Program-made: the position numbers and the translations under genes | Assembly: GCA_013176395.1 (NCBI GenBank) | Contig: JABMLP010000002.1 | Coordinates: forward strand, 1,550,001 to 1,614,000 | From: Venturia oleaginea | Lineage: Eukaryota; Ascomycota; Dothideomycetes; Venturiales; Venturiaceae | Direction of reading: 5' to 3' | DNA: 64,000 nt | In this document: positions 28,074 to 41,538 of the stretch, one piece after another | How the letters are laid out: every line of letters begins with the position of its first letter | How positions within the stretch are numbered: the stretch's first letter is position 1 | The notes under the pieces: model-generated | The model's database searches: none | What the model was told of the DNA's origin: nothing | The model's input: only the letters and a program-made list of their open reading frames with translations

Positions 28074-29935
28074 GGTGACAAATGCTTAGTCGTGTTGTGG
28101 AAGGATGATCGGCCAAAAATATGCCACAGAAATCTCTTCAACTTCCGGGAGTGCTGAATAACCACAAGTCTCACACGACGACGACGACAACGACCTCAAT
28201 CGCGCTCTCATTATTGTTCAGGTCACCGCAAAGCTCCATGTCAAAATCAAGCACAGACTCAAAATCTTGGCTCTTCCGCCCTCGGCGAAAAGCCACCCTG
28301 GAACTCAGCCTCAGCCATAATCTATTTCAATTACGACTTTCGAAACACGCTACAACTGACATCAAAGCCATCACCAACGCCAGCCATGTCCCTCCATCGT
28401 AGTAAGAGCCGGCTGGAAATAGCTCCTACAATCTCTCAAATCAGCCGAGCTCCACAACCCAACAGCAACAAAGCAAAGCCCAAGCCCCACGGCACAACCA
28501 TCCCGCTCCTGACACGAGATCCGCAAGCAATCAAGTGAAAAACTTGGACCCCGCAGCTTGACCGTGCAATTCCAACCTCCCTTCACCAAAAGACCCCCAA
28601 ACTACCCCTCCACGCACGGTGAGTGTGTATGCAGATGCAGAGGGGTGAGTGGGTAGGTTACAACAAACGCGGCTCGGCCGACCATTCCTGCATTGCATAT
28701 TCCAGTTCCATCAGGTCCAATCGTCTAATCGTCGTATACGTGTCCACGAATGGGAAGGGCGCAGTCCAGAAACCGCGTCCGATCTAATCTCGTATTCTCG
28801 CTATTGATTTACCATTGTTTGAAGGAGGTTGGCCTTGGAGTTATCGTCTACCCTGTTCGCGTTTGGAATGGTCGTTTTTACGATCGACGGTTTTCCCTTT
28901 CTGCGAGCGTCGTTGCTTGTTAATTGAGGCGAGTCAGTTTGTATCGTCTGATTATTTCATCCGGCGAGTTGCTGGGATGGGATCTGCGGTATCACGAGTC
29001 AGAGTAAGGCGAGGAACACCTCCTCGCCTTCTCTTTCGGTCCCGCTAAACAGTTTTGAAGTTGAATTTCCCAGGATTCACAGAGCACAAAGGGATTCAAT
29101 AAAGAAAGCGAAGAAGCAAGCAACAGTAAGTGGCAATCATAAAATTCTCTTCTGCATCAAACATCGTACCTAGAAATACTAACAAGGATTGTTAAAAATT
29201 CCCAAGCTTCCGAGTCATAAATCCCAAGTCCGTCTTTGCTCCGGGTCTCAAGCTAAACAACCCGACCAGCCGTGCGCAATTCTCGTGGACTCCCAGCAAG
29301 TAAACTCTTGACCCGGTCGGACCCGTTCCAAAAGGCTTGAACCCTTTTTCCCTCATCAGAAACTCTAATAACGCCCATGCCAGAAGCGAAAGTGGTATTT
29401 TGCGCAAAAGTTTTCAAAACAAAAAAAAGCAATTGCTCCAATCGCTATGCCCGTAATCACTGTGTATCTCTAATCGCAATCATAAAAGTGTCGTTTCGTT
29501 GCCCGCTCCATCAATAGACCTTCCGCCGCAAGCAAAATAAACGTCGGTGGATCTGTCTCATGGCAGTGGTGAGCCAAATGTAGTTACCGTTGCGCTGGTA
29601 TTGTGATTGTCCCTCTTCCCTGCTACGTGCAGCCACTCAGGCCGCGGACTTGGATTTAGGGGCCGCGCCGAGATAGGACCGATCAATATCAGACGACTAT
29701 TTCCCACTCCTTTATCTCAAATATTGTTGTACGAGGTGGGTATTGATCTGGTGGGAGCTCAAAATAATGTCGTATGGAAGGGTGGGGTCGTTGGCATATG
29801 GCTCTCCGGAGGCGATCCTGCAATGGAATGTTCGAAGCATTCGGATAATGGTGGGGTCTGGAAAAGGCTATCGTCAGCAGCTGAACCGGAATGGACAAGA
29901 GTTCGCTGTGAATAGTGGAGAAAGAAAGAGGTATA
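28074..29935. other. 1.9-kb intergenic region upstream of GIR2
   Basis: It contains the GIR2 promoter and the downstream flank of the bZIP gene. A 50-codon plus ORF at 28386-28538 (Lys/Arg/Pro-rich) is the only compact candidate and has no support. Pyrimidine-rich tracts lie at 28400-28620. Confidence 0.5.
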
Positions 29936-30799
29936 TCATCTAGGATGGTATGGCTGGGAGGGGAGTATTACATGAGGATTTGAGTCTGTGTATGACTGAG
30001 CTGCGTTCAGGTCGATGCCTGCCATGGACGCGTAGTTCATGTTGAACGGGTTGACTTCTGCGTCGAATATCGGCTCTTGCTTGATTGCGTAGTCCATACC
30101 TCCCAGCGTCGTTGGGAGGGAGGAAGACAGCGGTTGCAGGTATGCTGGAAATGGAAGCATGTCACCACAACTTGAGGACATGGTCGAATATGGCAGTTCT
30201 TGCGAGTAGCCAGAGTATGCCAGCGGCTGTTCGAATGATGAGTAAGTGAATGGAGGCGGACTCGTCGATAATTGGCGCGTGTATTGGTGGGCGAACATTG
30301 ATCGCTCGTCGTAGCCTGTGATGTATGGTGGAGGTGTTGATTGGGATGATGAGCTGCTAAAAGAAGAATAATCTGGCGATTCCAATCTGGTGTCTGGAGA
30401 GGCGTTCGACCTCCTTCTTGGACTCGGTCTGGCTAGCTCTGCTGGCTTTTGTTCTGGCGATGGCGAGTTCGAGGCTGCTCTTCGCTCGAGGTCTTCGAGT
30501 CTCTTCTTTAGCTTCTTGCCTGTCTGGGGTCAGTTTGGTGTATTCAACAAAGGAGTGTGGAATTGCTCACGGTAGTTGCGCTGAGCTATCCTGTTCTGTA
30601 TTCTTCTTCTTTCTGCAAGATCTGATATCTTGGTCCAGTCTTCATTGGGATTTGCACTGGGAGAGAAGGCACTCGATGTGCTTGGGTATCGATGGGTGGG
30701 GGCTGTTTGGTAGTTTTGCGAGTAATCCGCCTGTCTGCTCATGATGGCGGTGGTTGATGCTGTAGCTTGAGAGTGGCTTGTTGTTGTACTACTTGACAT
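29936..30799 (-). CDS. bZIP transcription factor, 270 aa, 2 exons
   Basis: Exons are 30799-30571 and 30519-29936 with a 51-bp intron (GTGAGC..GACAG) that falls inside the basic region. Joined, the basic region reads AERRRIQNRIAQRNYRKKLK and runs into KRLEDLERRA, a short leucine-zipper start. N-x2-AQ-x2-YR is the DNA-contact signature of the fungal AP-1-like/bZIP set. The N-terminus is Ser/Thr/Gln-rich; the C-terminus (about 170 residues) is Ser/Pro/Tyr-rich, typical of activation regions. The ATG at 30799 is chosen because upstream in-frame codons lie in promoter-like sequence. A nuclear regulator is expected; targets cannot be inferred. Confidence 0.85.
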
Positions 30800-32004
30800 A
30801 TACTGGAAGTCGAACTGAATAGTGAGCAGGTAGTTGGAGGCAGGGCAGCCGATCAGATATATAGTCGGACAGTTCGGGGGTAACGAGTATTTATCAGCTA
30901 TTCCATCCAACGGTTGGAGATGTGGATCTCTGCAGGCCGCAATTCGTCTATAGGGCAGGGACAACACGGACGCTGGAAACTCATGGGCGTGGTAGAGCTA
31001 GCTAGCGGATGCATGGATACCAGCGAGGCTGGCACAGCACGTCGATGCGACATGGAGCATCCGCCTTTTCGCGCTTATGAATCGTGTCTACCCAAATTTA
31101 GAGGATCTAACCAGAAGCGACAAGGCTGCAGCACTCTTCACCTCCAAATGATTACGGGACGAAACGGGCAGGGCTGTGTACCAAGCGCGCCGCCGGGTGC
31201 TGTGGACGGCGGTATGGAGTATGGGCTGCCATGGCAGAGCAGAGGTAAGGTACTGTGTTTATATCCGAGTCGGAAGAACAGCCAAATGTCCACCTCTGTG
31301 CGGTTGCAGGGCCGAGGAAACAACAGCATCTTAGCAGTCCCAGTGGCATAATTGCCTGATTCCCTCTGGAGCGGATTCGCGACAAAGCTGCTCTCCGCGT
31401 ATTCTCCGTGTGTGATTCAGCATCATCATCATCACCGTCTCCGTCGTTTCCACCGCAATGGACGAGGACGAGACGAGTCGGTGGACGATTTGGTGGTGTC
31501 CATGTGGTTTCAGTGGGATGGGACAATGTTTGTCGATCGCGGTTTGGCCGCACCGCCCTCGTTGCTGCAAAGGCTCGCGTCTCTGGCTGCCAGAGCGCTC
31601 CAAGAGTCGGTCGAACCCTTGCAGATGGATGCTGGGCTGTACGCCCTATGCCCATTGGGAGCGGGAACCCGCCCACCCCTGTGCTTTGTCAACAAAATCT
31701 ATTTTCCCCTCCTCTGACGGATACAACAACCACTCTTGTCACTGACAGACGAGCCCGACCAACCACCCCATCACCCTTCTACACCTCTACACCTCTATAG
31801 TGAGCACCCTGCCTATAGGCTATTCAATCCTCCCCTCGACGGGAATGCATCGTCAGCACCTTATGTTCGGGAGCCTGCTTAGAAGCAGAAAGCCCTTCTA
31901 GAAGCCATCACAATTTCATAAGAGGAATTGAGAGCCGCAGTCGATTCACAGGCATGCGCAGCATAGTAATCATATTTCGCGGGGTCCAATACTTATCTCA
32001 ACCC
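30800..32004. other. GC-rich region upstream of the bZIP gene
   Basis: Overlapping ORFs of 90-174 codons occur on both strands between 31138 and 31800. They shadow each other, are Pro/Arg-rich by base composition and show no domain, so none is called. Probably promoter and 5' UTR DNA. Confidence 0.45.
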
Positions 32005-32270
32005 TCATAGTGCGCCCGAATCCGAAAGGCTATCTATCCAGTTCAGGAAGGACTGCTCCATTGGGCCTGTCATGATCAAGCTCTGATTGGCAAAGCTGTC
32101 TTGTATCTTTGAAGTTGAAACCACCTCAATTGCATGGACTGATCAACAGTCACCCGATTTAGCTCTGTGAGATCGAGACTAGGTGTGCGATTGGGACGAG
32201 AGCAATTGCCAATCATAGCTAGTGCTCGCAAGGCGATCATCTACTTACCTGGGTGAAGCCAAAGAGACAT
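32005..32270 (-). CDS. Possible tiny two-exon gene or tail of a decayed regulator
   Basis: The minus strand gives ATG at 32270, exon to 32249, a GTAAGT..ATCAG intron (32139-32248, 110 bp), then exon 32138-32005. The result is 51 aa ending MEQSFLNWIDSLSDSGAL. That ending resembles the C-terminus of fungal Zn2Cys6 regulators, which often finish with an acidic/aromatic patch, so this could equally be the last exon of a lost transcription-factor gene. No zinc cluster is nearby. Support is limited to splice signals and composition. Confidence 0.28.
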
Positions 32271-35200
32271 TCACTCTTGCCAATTTTCGTGTCTCTTTAC
32301 CTCGCCGCACGCAAAGACTCCTGCATTGAGAACACGCAGAGAAGCAGACCGGTCAAAGATTTCAAATATTTATTCAGGGCCCTCCACCTACTGAGTAGCT
32401 AGGACCTAATTCCGTACACAGCAAGCAACAGGCACAGAACGAGGCTGCGCATCTGAGCCACCTCGTGCGCATACACGTTTCAAATCATCATGCCAAATTA
32501 GCACTCTCTTTTGGACAGACAGGTATCTTTGAATAGAATCATTAGCAATTCGACAAGACTTCATGCTTTTCTTTTTTCTTTTTCTGTGCTCTTTCTTCTC
32601 CTATCGCATCTCGCACTTTGTCATTGGCCCCTAAAATTGTCTCCCCTGAACACACAGCTAAGGCAGGATATGCTAGTTTCATTAGTATGGCGCTTAACGG
32701 GTCGAGATCCATACACGTATCTACCCGATGTCCATACGAGATACTGGCTTGGGGAGAAATGAGTTTCCATCTCCTGTGCTTCTTTCTTAGACTTTGCCAA
32801 CCATTCCTCTATCTGTTGCTGCAAAGGTCGATGAGCTGGCGCAGCGCAAGCGAGGTAGGAGACTCGGTTCTTTTAATTCAGGTATCAAGTATCTCAATGC
32901 GACCGAGTGTAAACGGCTTTCAGCAGTGACAAGGTCGGCTGGGTTTCACTGTGGTCGGATCGTGGAATTAATCATGTTATCCCCGAAATCGAACTTCTGA
33001 TAGAAGACTGGTCGAATTGCTTGGGCGTCAAGTTTTTTCGCTACGTCTAGACCTAGTCTTTGGGATACCAATTGTCTCTCACTGGGGATGCAGGTTCTCA
33101 ACTTCATGAAATTCACGGAGCAGATGGTAGTATACGGAAACATGATTTATTTTGGACTAAACAGGTTCCAAAAGAGATGGAGCATAGTCGTCCCATTACA
33201 GCTTCAAGGCTGAGATAAGTGAATCCACGTGACTTTGTCAATGATGAATACGTTGCTCAAGCTAGTTGCATGGTATCTACCGGTCAAAGAGATGGACTAT
33301 TGATCGATACCACGTCATTGGCTCGCGCTTTAAATCCTCGCTTCTCTCCCGCCTCATTTCGCTTCCCTCCTACAAGTGCAACACAAACAATAGAATCGGA
33401 TAGACCGAGTACGCCGAGAAACTCTTTGGTTGCACTGCATGAACTCCTCACCGATCGCAATGCTTCATGGATTCGTATCCCTCGCTCCCTCATAACCATG
33501 CACAAAATTGGAAATAAGTCGCACCTTTTCCGATCAACATGGCCAGAGATGAATGCAATAACATCCCGACGGGAACATAGACCATCCGTCTTGCCGAATT
33601 CGAGGCTTAGCGCGCCGCGCTGTGACGTCGAGAACCACGCGTACTGATGATTCAAAATCCTACGGCTGCTTGTTCCGCAATAATATTCCAATTCCAGAAG
33701 TATTCGACAGAGAAAACCCAGGCCGCCGTCCCCGACCCCGAGTTGAACACTACCCAATCTACCCTCACCGGGATCATCACAATTTTCCTCCAGTAAGAAG
33801 CAATGCCTCTCGCTTGGTTCACTTTACCCCTGACCTTGTTATCAGTCCAGATGCCACATGGAGTCGCCCACCACAAACCTGGACATCAGGAACATCAGGA
33901 CCCTTTGTTCATGGAGCAAATCATTGGCCGTCGATGGGCACGGACGGACCCCACATGAATCTCCGCGGCTCATGCCGTCTCCATTTCAACCCTCTTCATG
34001 ATTCGAGAGTTGATGCCTTGCGACTCTGTTCGCCGGACTCCTCATGGCTTTCAATCCGAGATCAGTTTTCGTCAGTCCAGGCGAGGTATCCAATTCATCC
34101 ATGTTGATAAGCTGAATATCCTCATCACGCGCTCTGTGGGAAAATATGCTCTTCAATCTCGATTCCTAGCAAGCTATCGTCAACCAAGAAAAACTCTCCA
34201 GCTCCGCAAGAGAATCTAAACCGGTGCAGACTTCGTTGACGGACTTCGCAGCGAGATACTCAACGTTTTGTACATCTAAGGCTATCTCCTTTAAGTTAGT
34301 GGAGTTTGAAGGACCCGACCCGTTCAGCCTTACATAGTACGCCAAACTAGATCGCCCTCATGGAGCCCAAGTCACAAGAACCTCATTGGATTTCCGTATC
34401 CATAGCGTATCCCGGGACCAGCAACGAGTCATTTCCGATCGGGAATTCGACCAAAGTCACTCGAGTCACTCTTCACTTCTCCGCACTCCAATTGAACATA
34501 ATCGTGTCAACTCCGAGAAAACCTCAGGGGTTTCCGAGGCTGAAGCGCATTGAACGCGACAATGAGGAATTTTATTCACCGATGAACTCTTTTTGCCCGG
34601 AGTTTGAGATTGTGGAGGCTGAAGCTCATGAATCAGGCGTCCACTGGGGCTGAAGGCAACACGTGGTAGCCACAGAAAAGACAGGCTCTTCGCTTCCAAC
34701 GGCAAGCCATACATCCCAAAATATCTTCTCGTTGTCAGCCAAGCAGAATTGACATGAACCGAATATCGCCATCTCGATTCAATACGAACTTACTTACTAG
34801 AATCCCTGCTATACTGCAACTTTGTAGGGCTTTCAATTCCAGAATGCTTCCGGTTTGTAATATTCCTACTGTCAAGCATACAAGCGTAAGAAAACTTTAC
34901 AGAGATGGCCAATGCAGGATGTTATTCTTGCTAGCTTGGGAGGCCTCTTTTGTAAGCTTGGACTTTGGACCCTCCGATAGACAAATTGACGACTGCGCAA
35001 CAAAGAAACATAATGTAAGGATTGCGAAGATCAATTCCGATTCGGAAAACCAGACTTTTCATACCTGGCCTGTTTGCCATCCTCATCGTTGGAGGATGCA
35101 CAACAAAAGACTTGCTTGAAAGTGAACTGCAAAAGAATATATCCATGGCTTCAAAAAGGGGGTGGAGTACACCCACGCTCATCGCAGCGCCGTGCGAGTG

Positions 35201-37966
35201 CTGGGATAATTCGCTGCGCTCAATTGCCCTCATTTGGAGGCAGAATTCGAATTAGATTACAACATGTGGTTCGGCGGAGTCACCCGAGAAATCGATGCAC
35301 AGGATTGGATGTTCGGAAGTTCTTGACAGAAACCATCCAAAACCGGTCAAGTTGGAAATATCCACACTCCTCGTTGATCAAGAAGATTCCCGCGTCGCGC
35401 ACTCAATGCCTCGAAAGCTGTAGTACTGCTCCTCTGCCTCGGGCAATGTTCATAGTTGATCCGTATTATCACATAGCTTCGGCCAAACCCTTTTACCGCT
35501 TCTTCCTTGTAATCCATTCCCCAAGATTCTACAGTGTAAGAAGACCCAATTCGTGTTTGTACCTCAATCCCCCTCCCACCACACATCTCAAAAACATAAT
35601 CCACTATTGCAAATAATCCCGCAGCAAACTCCGAGCGCCACCATCGTCACGCATTATTCTTTCCCCCCCTCACCCACCCCAGATTCACCAAACGGGTCCA
35701 AATCCTAACCCACTTCCAAAAGCATCGATACCAAATCGGGTAATCCGCACCTCCCGGCTTCCCTCTAAACCCCAGTCCCTCCAGATGGAAATGGGAATCC
35801 CCACAATACAGACTCGGGCTCATTTCACGGCACGGGATTTACCGGCCCACCCCCACCCTCCGACCTGCCAACCAGATGCGGTAATAATCAAGTCCGATTC
35901 GCATTCATGTAATCTCCGTTTGTACGCATGCCCATTGTGACTCGAACGGGGAGTGAATCCACAACAACTTGACTCGGTACCTGCCCACCTCAGTCTCGCG
36001 TCTGACGTCTCGCGCTTTTCCATTTCCCCACTCACCGGTTTGAGAACGGTGTGGTGGTCGTTTATTGCGGCTGTGGCACCTTACCGATGCTGTGGTTTTC
36101 GGGTTCGGAGGGAGTACTTACGTATGCCGTGATCGATTTTAGAGATGGACAGAATACCGATACGCGTATTTTAGGCGGGGTTTTTTCTCTTGTCGTTGGT
36201 TGATTGTGTTTGTGGTTTCATTGTAACCTCAGCGCTGCAACGATCCAGGCACCTGGGCTTGGGAGGGGTGCGTAGGTTCATTTTTTTTTAAACGTTTTTC
36301 GCCATGTAGGCTCCATCTAGTGATTCGTGTCTGTAATGGTGTGAATTGCTTCTTTTTGCTTCTTATACGCTTGCTTGCTCCTCGACTGAATATGCAGCAC
36401 GGAGAGAGCCCGAGATCACGGTGTGCCACATCTCGAAATCTCCACTGCCACTGCTCATAATGTGAAGTGGGCATTCTGCCCGACTCGTTATCAGGCGTCT
36501 GATATGCCCTTGATCACCGGGCGCGCAGTTATGGCTTGGAAGATCAGTAGAAGGGGTAAGAGAAACGGTCTAAGTTTGGCATTATTCGTCTGTAGACATC
36601 TCTTTCGTCGAGAGTAAGCAGTAGGGCTGACGGATCCACCTCAGCCTCAAACAGGGGTGGTTCGTGATGCGGTGCGATGCTTGAAATCGATGTTGATTCG
36701 CTAAAGAATAGTTGGAAAGCCTAAATCAATGGTGAGAAAAATGGGTTGTCTATATCGTAGGAATTGGTAGGATGCGATGTGTGTTTTGTGATTGGCTCTT
36801 GCGCTTTCTGATGACCTTGAGTATGTTCTAAATGGAAGCGATTTGATTTGGTGGCGATAGCCTATCCTGGACGGTGATAGTGGACATAGTATGGAAGTAG
36901 ATCCATGGTGAGTTTGAAATGAACAAATTTCGCCCAGCAAGAATGAGTAGCCAGGATCTGTTTCGTAGACGACTTCTGATATGGGTCATGTACCTGAATA
37001 TCCTTCAGTCTTCAGGCAGCTATGAAGGCGCTTAAGAATCTTTAGTAGAAGCATGGTAGAAATGACCGTACAAGGTTTGGTACTTTGCAGAACGATATGA
37101 AATGGAATGCGATAGGAATCATTTCGTCCATTTCCTGGCCATCATGAATATCATATCCAGGAATGTACCAGTGCCATCCAGGCTCATCCAACACTCCCAT
37201 ATTCCCTTCCTCAACCTCCAGCTCTTTCCCTCCTCCAACTTCTTCTTACTACAACCTTTCAACCAAGCTCTTCCAACGCCTCACCAGTCAGTATCCAATC
37301 CTCACAACACCAATACCAAATCTCATCCCAGTTCTTCCCTTCCTCCTCTCAAACTCATCCCTTATCACCTCCGCGCCCCAAAACAACACATCTGATAAAA
37401 GCACAAACAACAACACTCCATACCCTTCCCACTCTCAATCTCCATGCCAGAACCTATTAGCGAAACCCCGTTATTGTCCTGCCGCAGCAGATCCATTAAA
37501 TCAACGTCCCTCAGCAAAAGCCAACATCAAAGCATCACCCACAAAATGAGATCGAGCAAGAAAAATCCCAGCGACTTGTCTTCTTGAAATCGCCAGAAAT
37601 ATATCCACCACTCTTCCAACCAAGTAGATCGTAGTAAAAACGCTACCACCGTCATGATCCAAAGGCTACGGGGTAGTGAGTCGATGAACTGGCCATACTA
37701 CCATCGATAGCAAGCCATTAAACCTCGAAAAAAGGAGCAAAGAAAAAGGTTGGAGTTCCTGAAGTATGTTCTCACCTCTAGCAATAATGTTGAGAGTACT
37801 GTACAAGCCGTGTAGGCAGAGTATACAAACTCTAAAGGGTATCAAAATGCGCACCAACCCGACTGACAATTTACCATTCATCCCATCATAAAAACATTTT
37901 CCAGATCGAGTACACCATACGCCCTCGCATCCACTGTGCATAATTTTGTCCATCCGAGAAAACCCC
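32271..37966. other. 5.7-kb region without a confident gene
   Basis: ORFs up to 161 codons (33622-34107 plus, 33284-33757 minus, 35074-35616 plus) overlap on opposite strands and have no domain. A 97-codon plus ORF at 34360-34653 has plausible composition but no homology I can name. 35560-35720 and 37200-37550 are pyrimidine- or Pro/Ser-codon-rich, UTR-like. No TE protein was seen. Confidence 0.45.
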
Positions 37967-40843
37967 TTACTTTCCACCCTTCTTCTTTTTCTGCGCACCC
38001 ATACCACCAAGTACACCTTCTCTTCCCACTCGCCGTCCCACTTCCTGCACAATAAAGCCCACAAAATCACGACTGATCCAGTAGCTGGAATGCGCACCAA
38101 GCATGGTGAGGTACTGGATCTCGAAAGTTCCACCTCCATACTTCAGAAAGTAGTCAATTTGCCCGTTGTCATTGAGCAAGAAAGCGCGACGCTCAGCTAT
38201 TTCTTCGCGCGTGAAATTATGCGTTTCGAGTTCCACATTCGAAGGGAGACGTGCCACGAGGCCCGGTTTATAGCTTCCACTTCCCAAATAGCCACTCGAC
38301 TTCGAGTTTGGTGATGAACCGAAGGCGAACCATCCGGAAGTACGAGTGGGAACCCAAGCCTGCTTCAGTTGTGAAGCGTAATCGACGTCGACAGCGGCGT
38401 TGAGACGGTAGGCAACGGGATCATAGGGATTAATGATGTTGTAGACATTGTCGACGGCGAGACATCCGTAGGTGCCCTGTTCGCCTGCCACGCCGGGCAT
38501 GGGGTCACTGTCCGCGCCGGGTTTGTTCCTCCCGCTCCTCGGAAGCAGACTTGACTTCTTCAATAGCAAGAAGAAGCCGCAGGGCGATCCACACAGGAAG
38601 AGGTTCTTTGTATCGAAAATGAAGTGGTCTGTTGGCAGTTGATCCACTGGTTTGGAGACGAGGTCAGCAGGGATGTGCGTAGGTTGCTGGGAGAGGACAT
38701 CGACGGCCATGACAGAGCCTAGAGAATGCGCAATTATATGAACGCGGCCGTAGTCTGCGAAGCCAGGATTATTGGCACACCAGAGACGATAGATTTTGTT
38801 GGCTTCGCGGATAACGGCAGCGATGATCTGAGGGTTGTATTCGCGGGAGAGGTAATAGGGTATGTCTAACATGACATCGCTCACGATGCCGCGTACGCTG
38901 GTGAGTGTTTCTGGGGTGATATCTGCGAGTGTGTAAGAGTTTGAAGCTGGGTTTTCTTCACCGTCTTCTGCTGTCTCACTGCCGCCGCCGCCTGCGAGGT
39001 CAAGAGTAAGACGCCAATTCACGGGCAGGACCATTATACCACCTTGCTCGGGACGGAGATGGGCTTTCACGCTTTCTGTCCCAAGCTCGACATTAACCTC
39101 ACGTCGTAATGAGTTGATGGCGTGGGTGAAGTGGTAAGACTCGACGCGCTCAGAAAGTTTCTGACCAATGCCATGAATCACGAAGACGAGATCTGTGACA
39201 TTAGGCCGCTCTGACTGCGCGAAGGAGGGGTCCTGGCGTTGTCTTTCTTCCGTAGGCACTCCTCCTTCTGATGCCGAGACACCTTCGCGTGCTTTCTCTG
39301 CCTTTCCGTTTAGCTTCTTTGGTGGATGAAGCTTATTCCATGCTTGCTGGTCGAAGCCTCGCACAACTTGAATGCCAATGCGATGGCCTTTGCGTATGTA
39401 ATTTGACAGCGGTCGGCGACCGTAGTATACTGATGGCTGAAGACTTGGGCTCAACATGTAGGCTTCTCGGTCATTGGCGTATATGACTCCAGCGCTGAGA
39501 TACTTCCGCGGTGTGCCCTCTTTTCCGTATGGTGCAGATCCTGCAGCCTTGTGATCTGCATCTTCTTTTCCAGACGATATATCGATCAAATCCCCAGCAT
39601 GCTCAGCATACTCTTGCTGCTCCTTCTCTGGGTCCACCTCTTCTGCCTCTACAGTGGTGAGTATTTGTCCACCCCCCTGACCGCGTGAGGTTCCAGGTCG
39701 ACTTGATGGTACCTTTTTAGGTCTGTCCGGCCACAACCTGTGTAATATCTTCATTTCCCCTGCTGCTCCGACTTCCGCGGCACTGTTGAGTTCGTCTGTC
39801 CACGTCTGGCTCCATGCACGCAATTCCACGTATCCAGCCTCGAGCATGTTTGCCACATCCACCTCAACTGGAAGCATGTTGTCTTTGTAAAACCAAGTTC
39901 CTCGAACAACCGATGCAATGTCATTGACCGGTGACCAGTAGATGGGCTCCATCCTACGTGTGTCAGAATCGTCGTGGTAATTACACGCACATCAAACTCA
40001 CTGCAAATCCGGGATCGTTACCTCATGCAATCGTGATATGCCAACAGGAACCTTGGCTGAAGGCCCTTTTTCCTGCTGCGCTTTCGATGGCTCGGGTGCT
40101 TTTGACTGATCTCGCGAAGGTATCTCACGATCCACACCTTTCAGTGACTGATCGTCCCCCCAATTGTAACTGTCTATCTTTTGTGTGTTCGGTCGCAGCG
40201 ACGCGCTTCTTGATCTTGACGAAGCAGGCTCCATTCTCAAAGGTGCTCGTATGAAAGGATTGCCCGTCGTGGTACTCGTGTCCACAGGTGGGAAGCTTGC
40301 ATCGGCAGGATCCAATATTCGTAGCGAACTTGGCACACTGCCTTCTCCAGCTCTTTGATCGACCGATCCAGCTCTCGCCTTCGCTGTTGAAGCTAGCAAA
40401 TCATTTGATGGCATCCGCTGAGGTTTCTGTCCTGGACTCGGGTGTCCAGAATTCGTCCCTATGGACCCCACCAAAGATCTCCTCTTACTCTCGGCAGCAG
40501 ATATATTGGTGAGGCTGCCTCTTTTGGTGTCTTGGCCTGTGCCGCTTCCTGAGCTCTCAGTCGGCTCCCTCGACCGTCTCTTCTCATTGTTGCCACGCTC
40601 TCCAAGCTTCAACCTTTTCCTTCGTACCTCCAGCCATGCTGTATCCAAGGCATGATTATCGTAGGCAGAAAAGGGCCTCGGCGGGTGTTTGTAGGACAAA
40701 GTGGAGGCGGTTACTGGCGGAGGCAGTGGTGAGAGAGGATCGTCTATGGCCAGCGGAGAGGTGTAGAAATAGCGGACAGCCAGAGGGGGAGGCGGATCCT
40801 GCATCATCTCGCGGGCGTATTGGGCCATTGATTCTCCAGACAT
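37967..40843 (-). CDS. DDHD-domain phospholipase (PA-PLA1 family), 942 aa, 2 exons
   Basis: Exons 40843-40002 and 39953-37967 flank a 48-bp intron (GTGAGT..CACGTAG). The N-terminal 280 residues are Ser/Pro-rich and include a WWE-like start (AVRYFYTSPLAIDDPLSPLP). A second block (YWSPVNDIASVVRGTWFYKD) precedes the lipase core. The core has a VFVIHGIGQ oxyanion strand and the nucleophile elbow HIIAHSLGSVMA (Gly-x-Ser-x-Gly-like, Ser in SLGS). The DDHD domain follows (FFLLLKKS.., YNIINPYDPVAYRLN with Asp; His in ..MLGAHSSYW). The relative in yeast is Ddl1, a phospholipase acting on mitochondrial phospholipids; mammalian DDHD1/2 cleave phosphatidic acid and related lipids. The tail is Lys-rich (KKKKGGK). 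Confidence 0.9.
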
Positions 40844-41160
40844 GATGTCTATCGGGTTTCATACACGTAGCTCCAGGCTATAATATTGACATAGACATAG
40901 ACATGGACTTGACAAATAGAGGACAGTATGCATTCTTCGCCGTCAGTTTCCGTTATACCGAGACCTCGAGTGTTTGTCGGACAGGATATGCATCGTCTCC
41001 AACAGGGTTATGGAAAAATGGCAGGTGGTGGGATGGGCAATGGAGGCTGGAACGTATTGGTTGAGAGGCTCATGCTCATGACGTGCTGTTTGCAGCTTCA
41101 CGGGCCATGTCCAACAACGCCATCACCAATCTCACCTCCATCCATCTAATTCAAACCTTA

Positions 41161-41288
41161 ATGGCCTGGTTCGTAAGGCCAGATAGATGGGCTGGTTCCT
41201 GGGGCCAGATTGATGGCCTGGTTCATGGGGCCAGATTGATGGCCTGGTTCATAAGGCCAGATAGATAGCCTGATTCGTGAGGCCAGAA
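41161..41288. repeat. 26-bp minisatellite, five units
   Basis: The unit ATGGCCTGGTTCRTRRGGCC plus AGATTG/AGATAG repeats five times from 41161 at a 26-bp period. Each unit contains two GGCC sites that could pair. Confidence 0.9.
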
Positions 41289-41381
41289 GATACGCCGCTT
41301 CTCTCTCCACCTCCCCCATGAAGTCACCAATATCGAAGTCATCAAGTAGGATGGCCGCGTCATCACCAGATCATCAGGACC

Positions 41382-41383
<2 letters not shown>

Positions 41384-41416
<33 letters not shown>
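41384..41416. repeat. (TA)n microsatellite
   Basis: About 16 uninterrupted TA dinucleotides, roughly 120 bp upstream of the ATG at 41539. Confidence 0.95.
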
Positions 41417-41419
<3 letters not shown>

Positions 41420-41538
41420 GCTAATCCCCTAGACACAACCATCTCCTATTATCCACCTCCTCGTCTCATTGTTTTTGACACAACAAAAACCATCTCTTAA
41501 ATACTCTTTCGGACGTTAAGCTTCAAGTTGTCCAAAAA

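Larger units (their letters stand above)
40844..41538. other. Intergenic region rich in simple repeats
   Basis: It lies between the start of the DDHD gene and the membrane-protein gene at 41539, so it holds both promoters. It contains a 26-bp minisatellite and a TA microsatellite, and no gene. Confidence 0.6.

Noticed and set aside
28386..28538. 50-codon basic ORF upstream of GIR2
   Set aside because: Too short, no homology recognised, and lies in promoter DNA.
31138..31800. Several overlapping ORFs of 90-174 codons on both strands
   Set aside because: They shadow each other in GC-rich DNA, lack domains, and their composition (Pro/Arg/Ser) reflects base content.
33284..34107. ORFs of 142-161 codons on both strands
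   Set aside because: Mutually overlapping, no recognisable domain, no splice structure or conserved pattern.
34360..34653. 97-codon plus-strand ORF with plausible composition
   Set aside because: No family, no intron and no promoter cue; could be chance in a long gene-free region.
41161..41288. Regularly spaced repeats suggesting a CRISPR array
   Set aside because: Units are directly adjacent without unique spacers; eukaryotic minisatellite.
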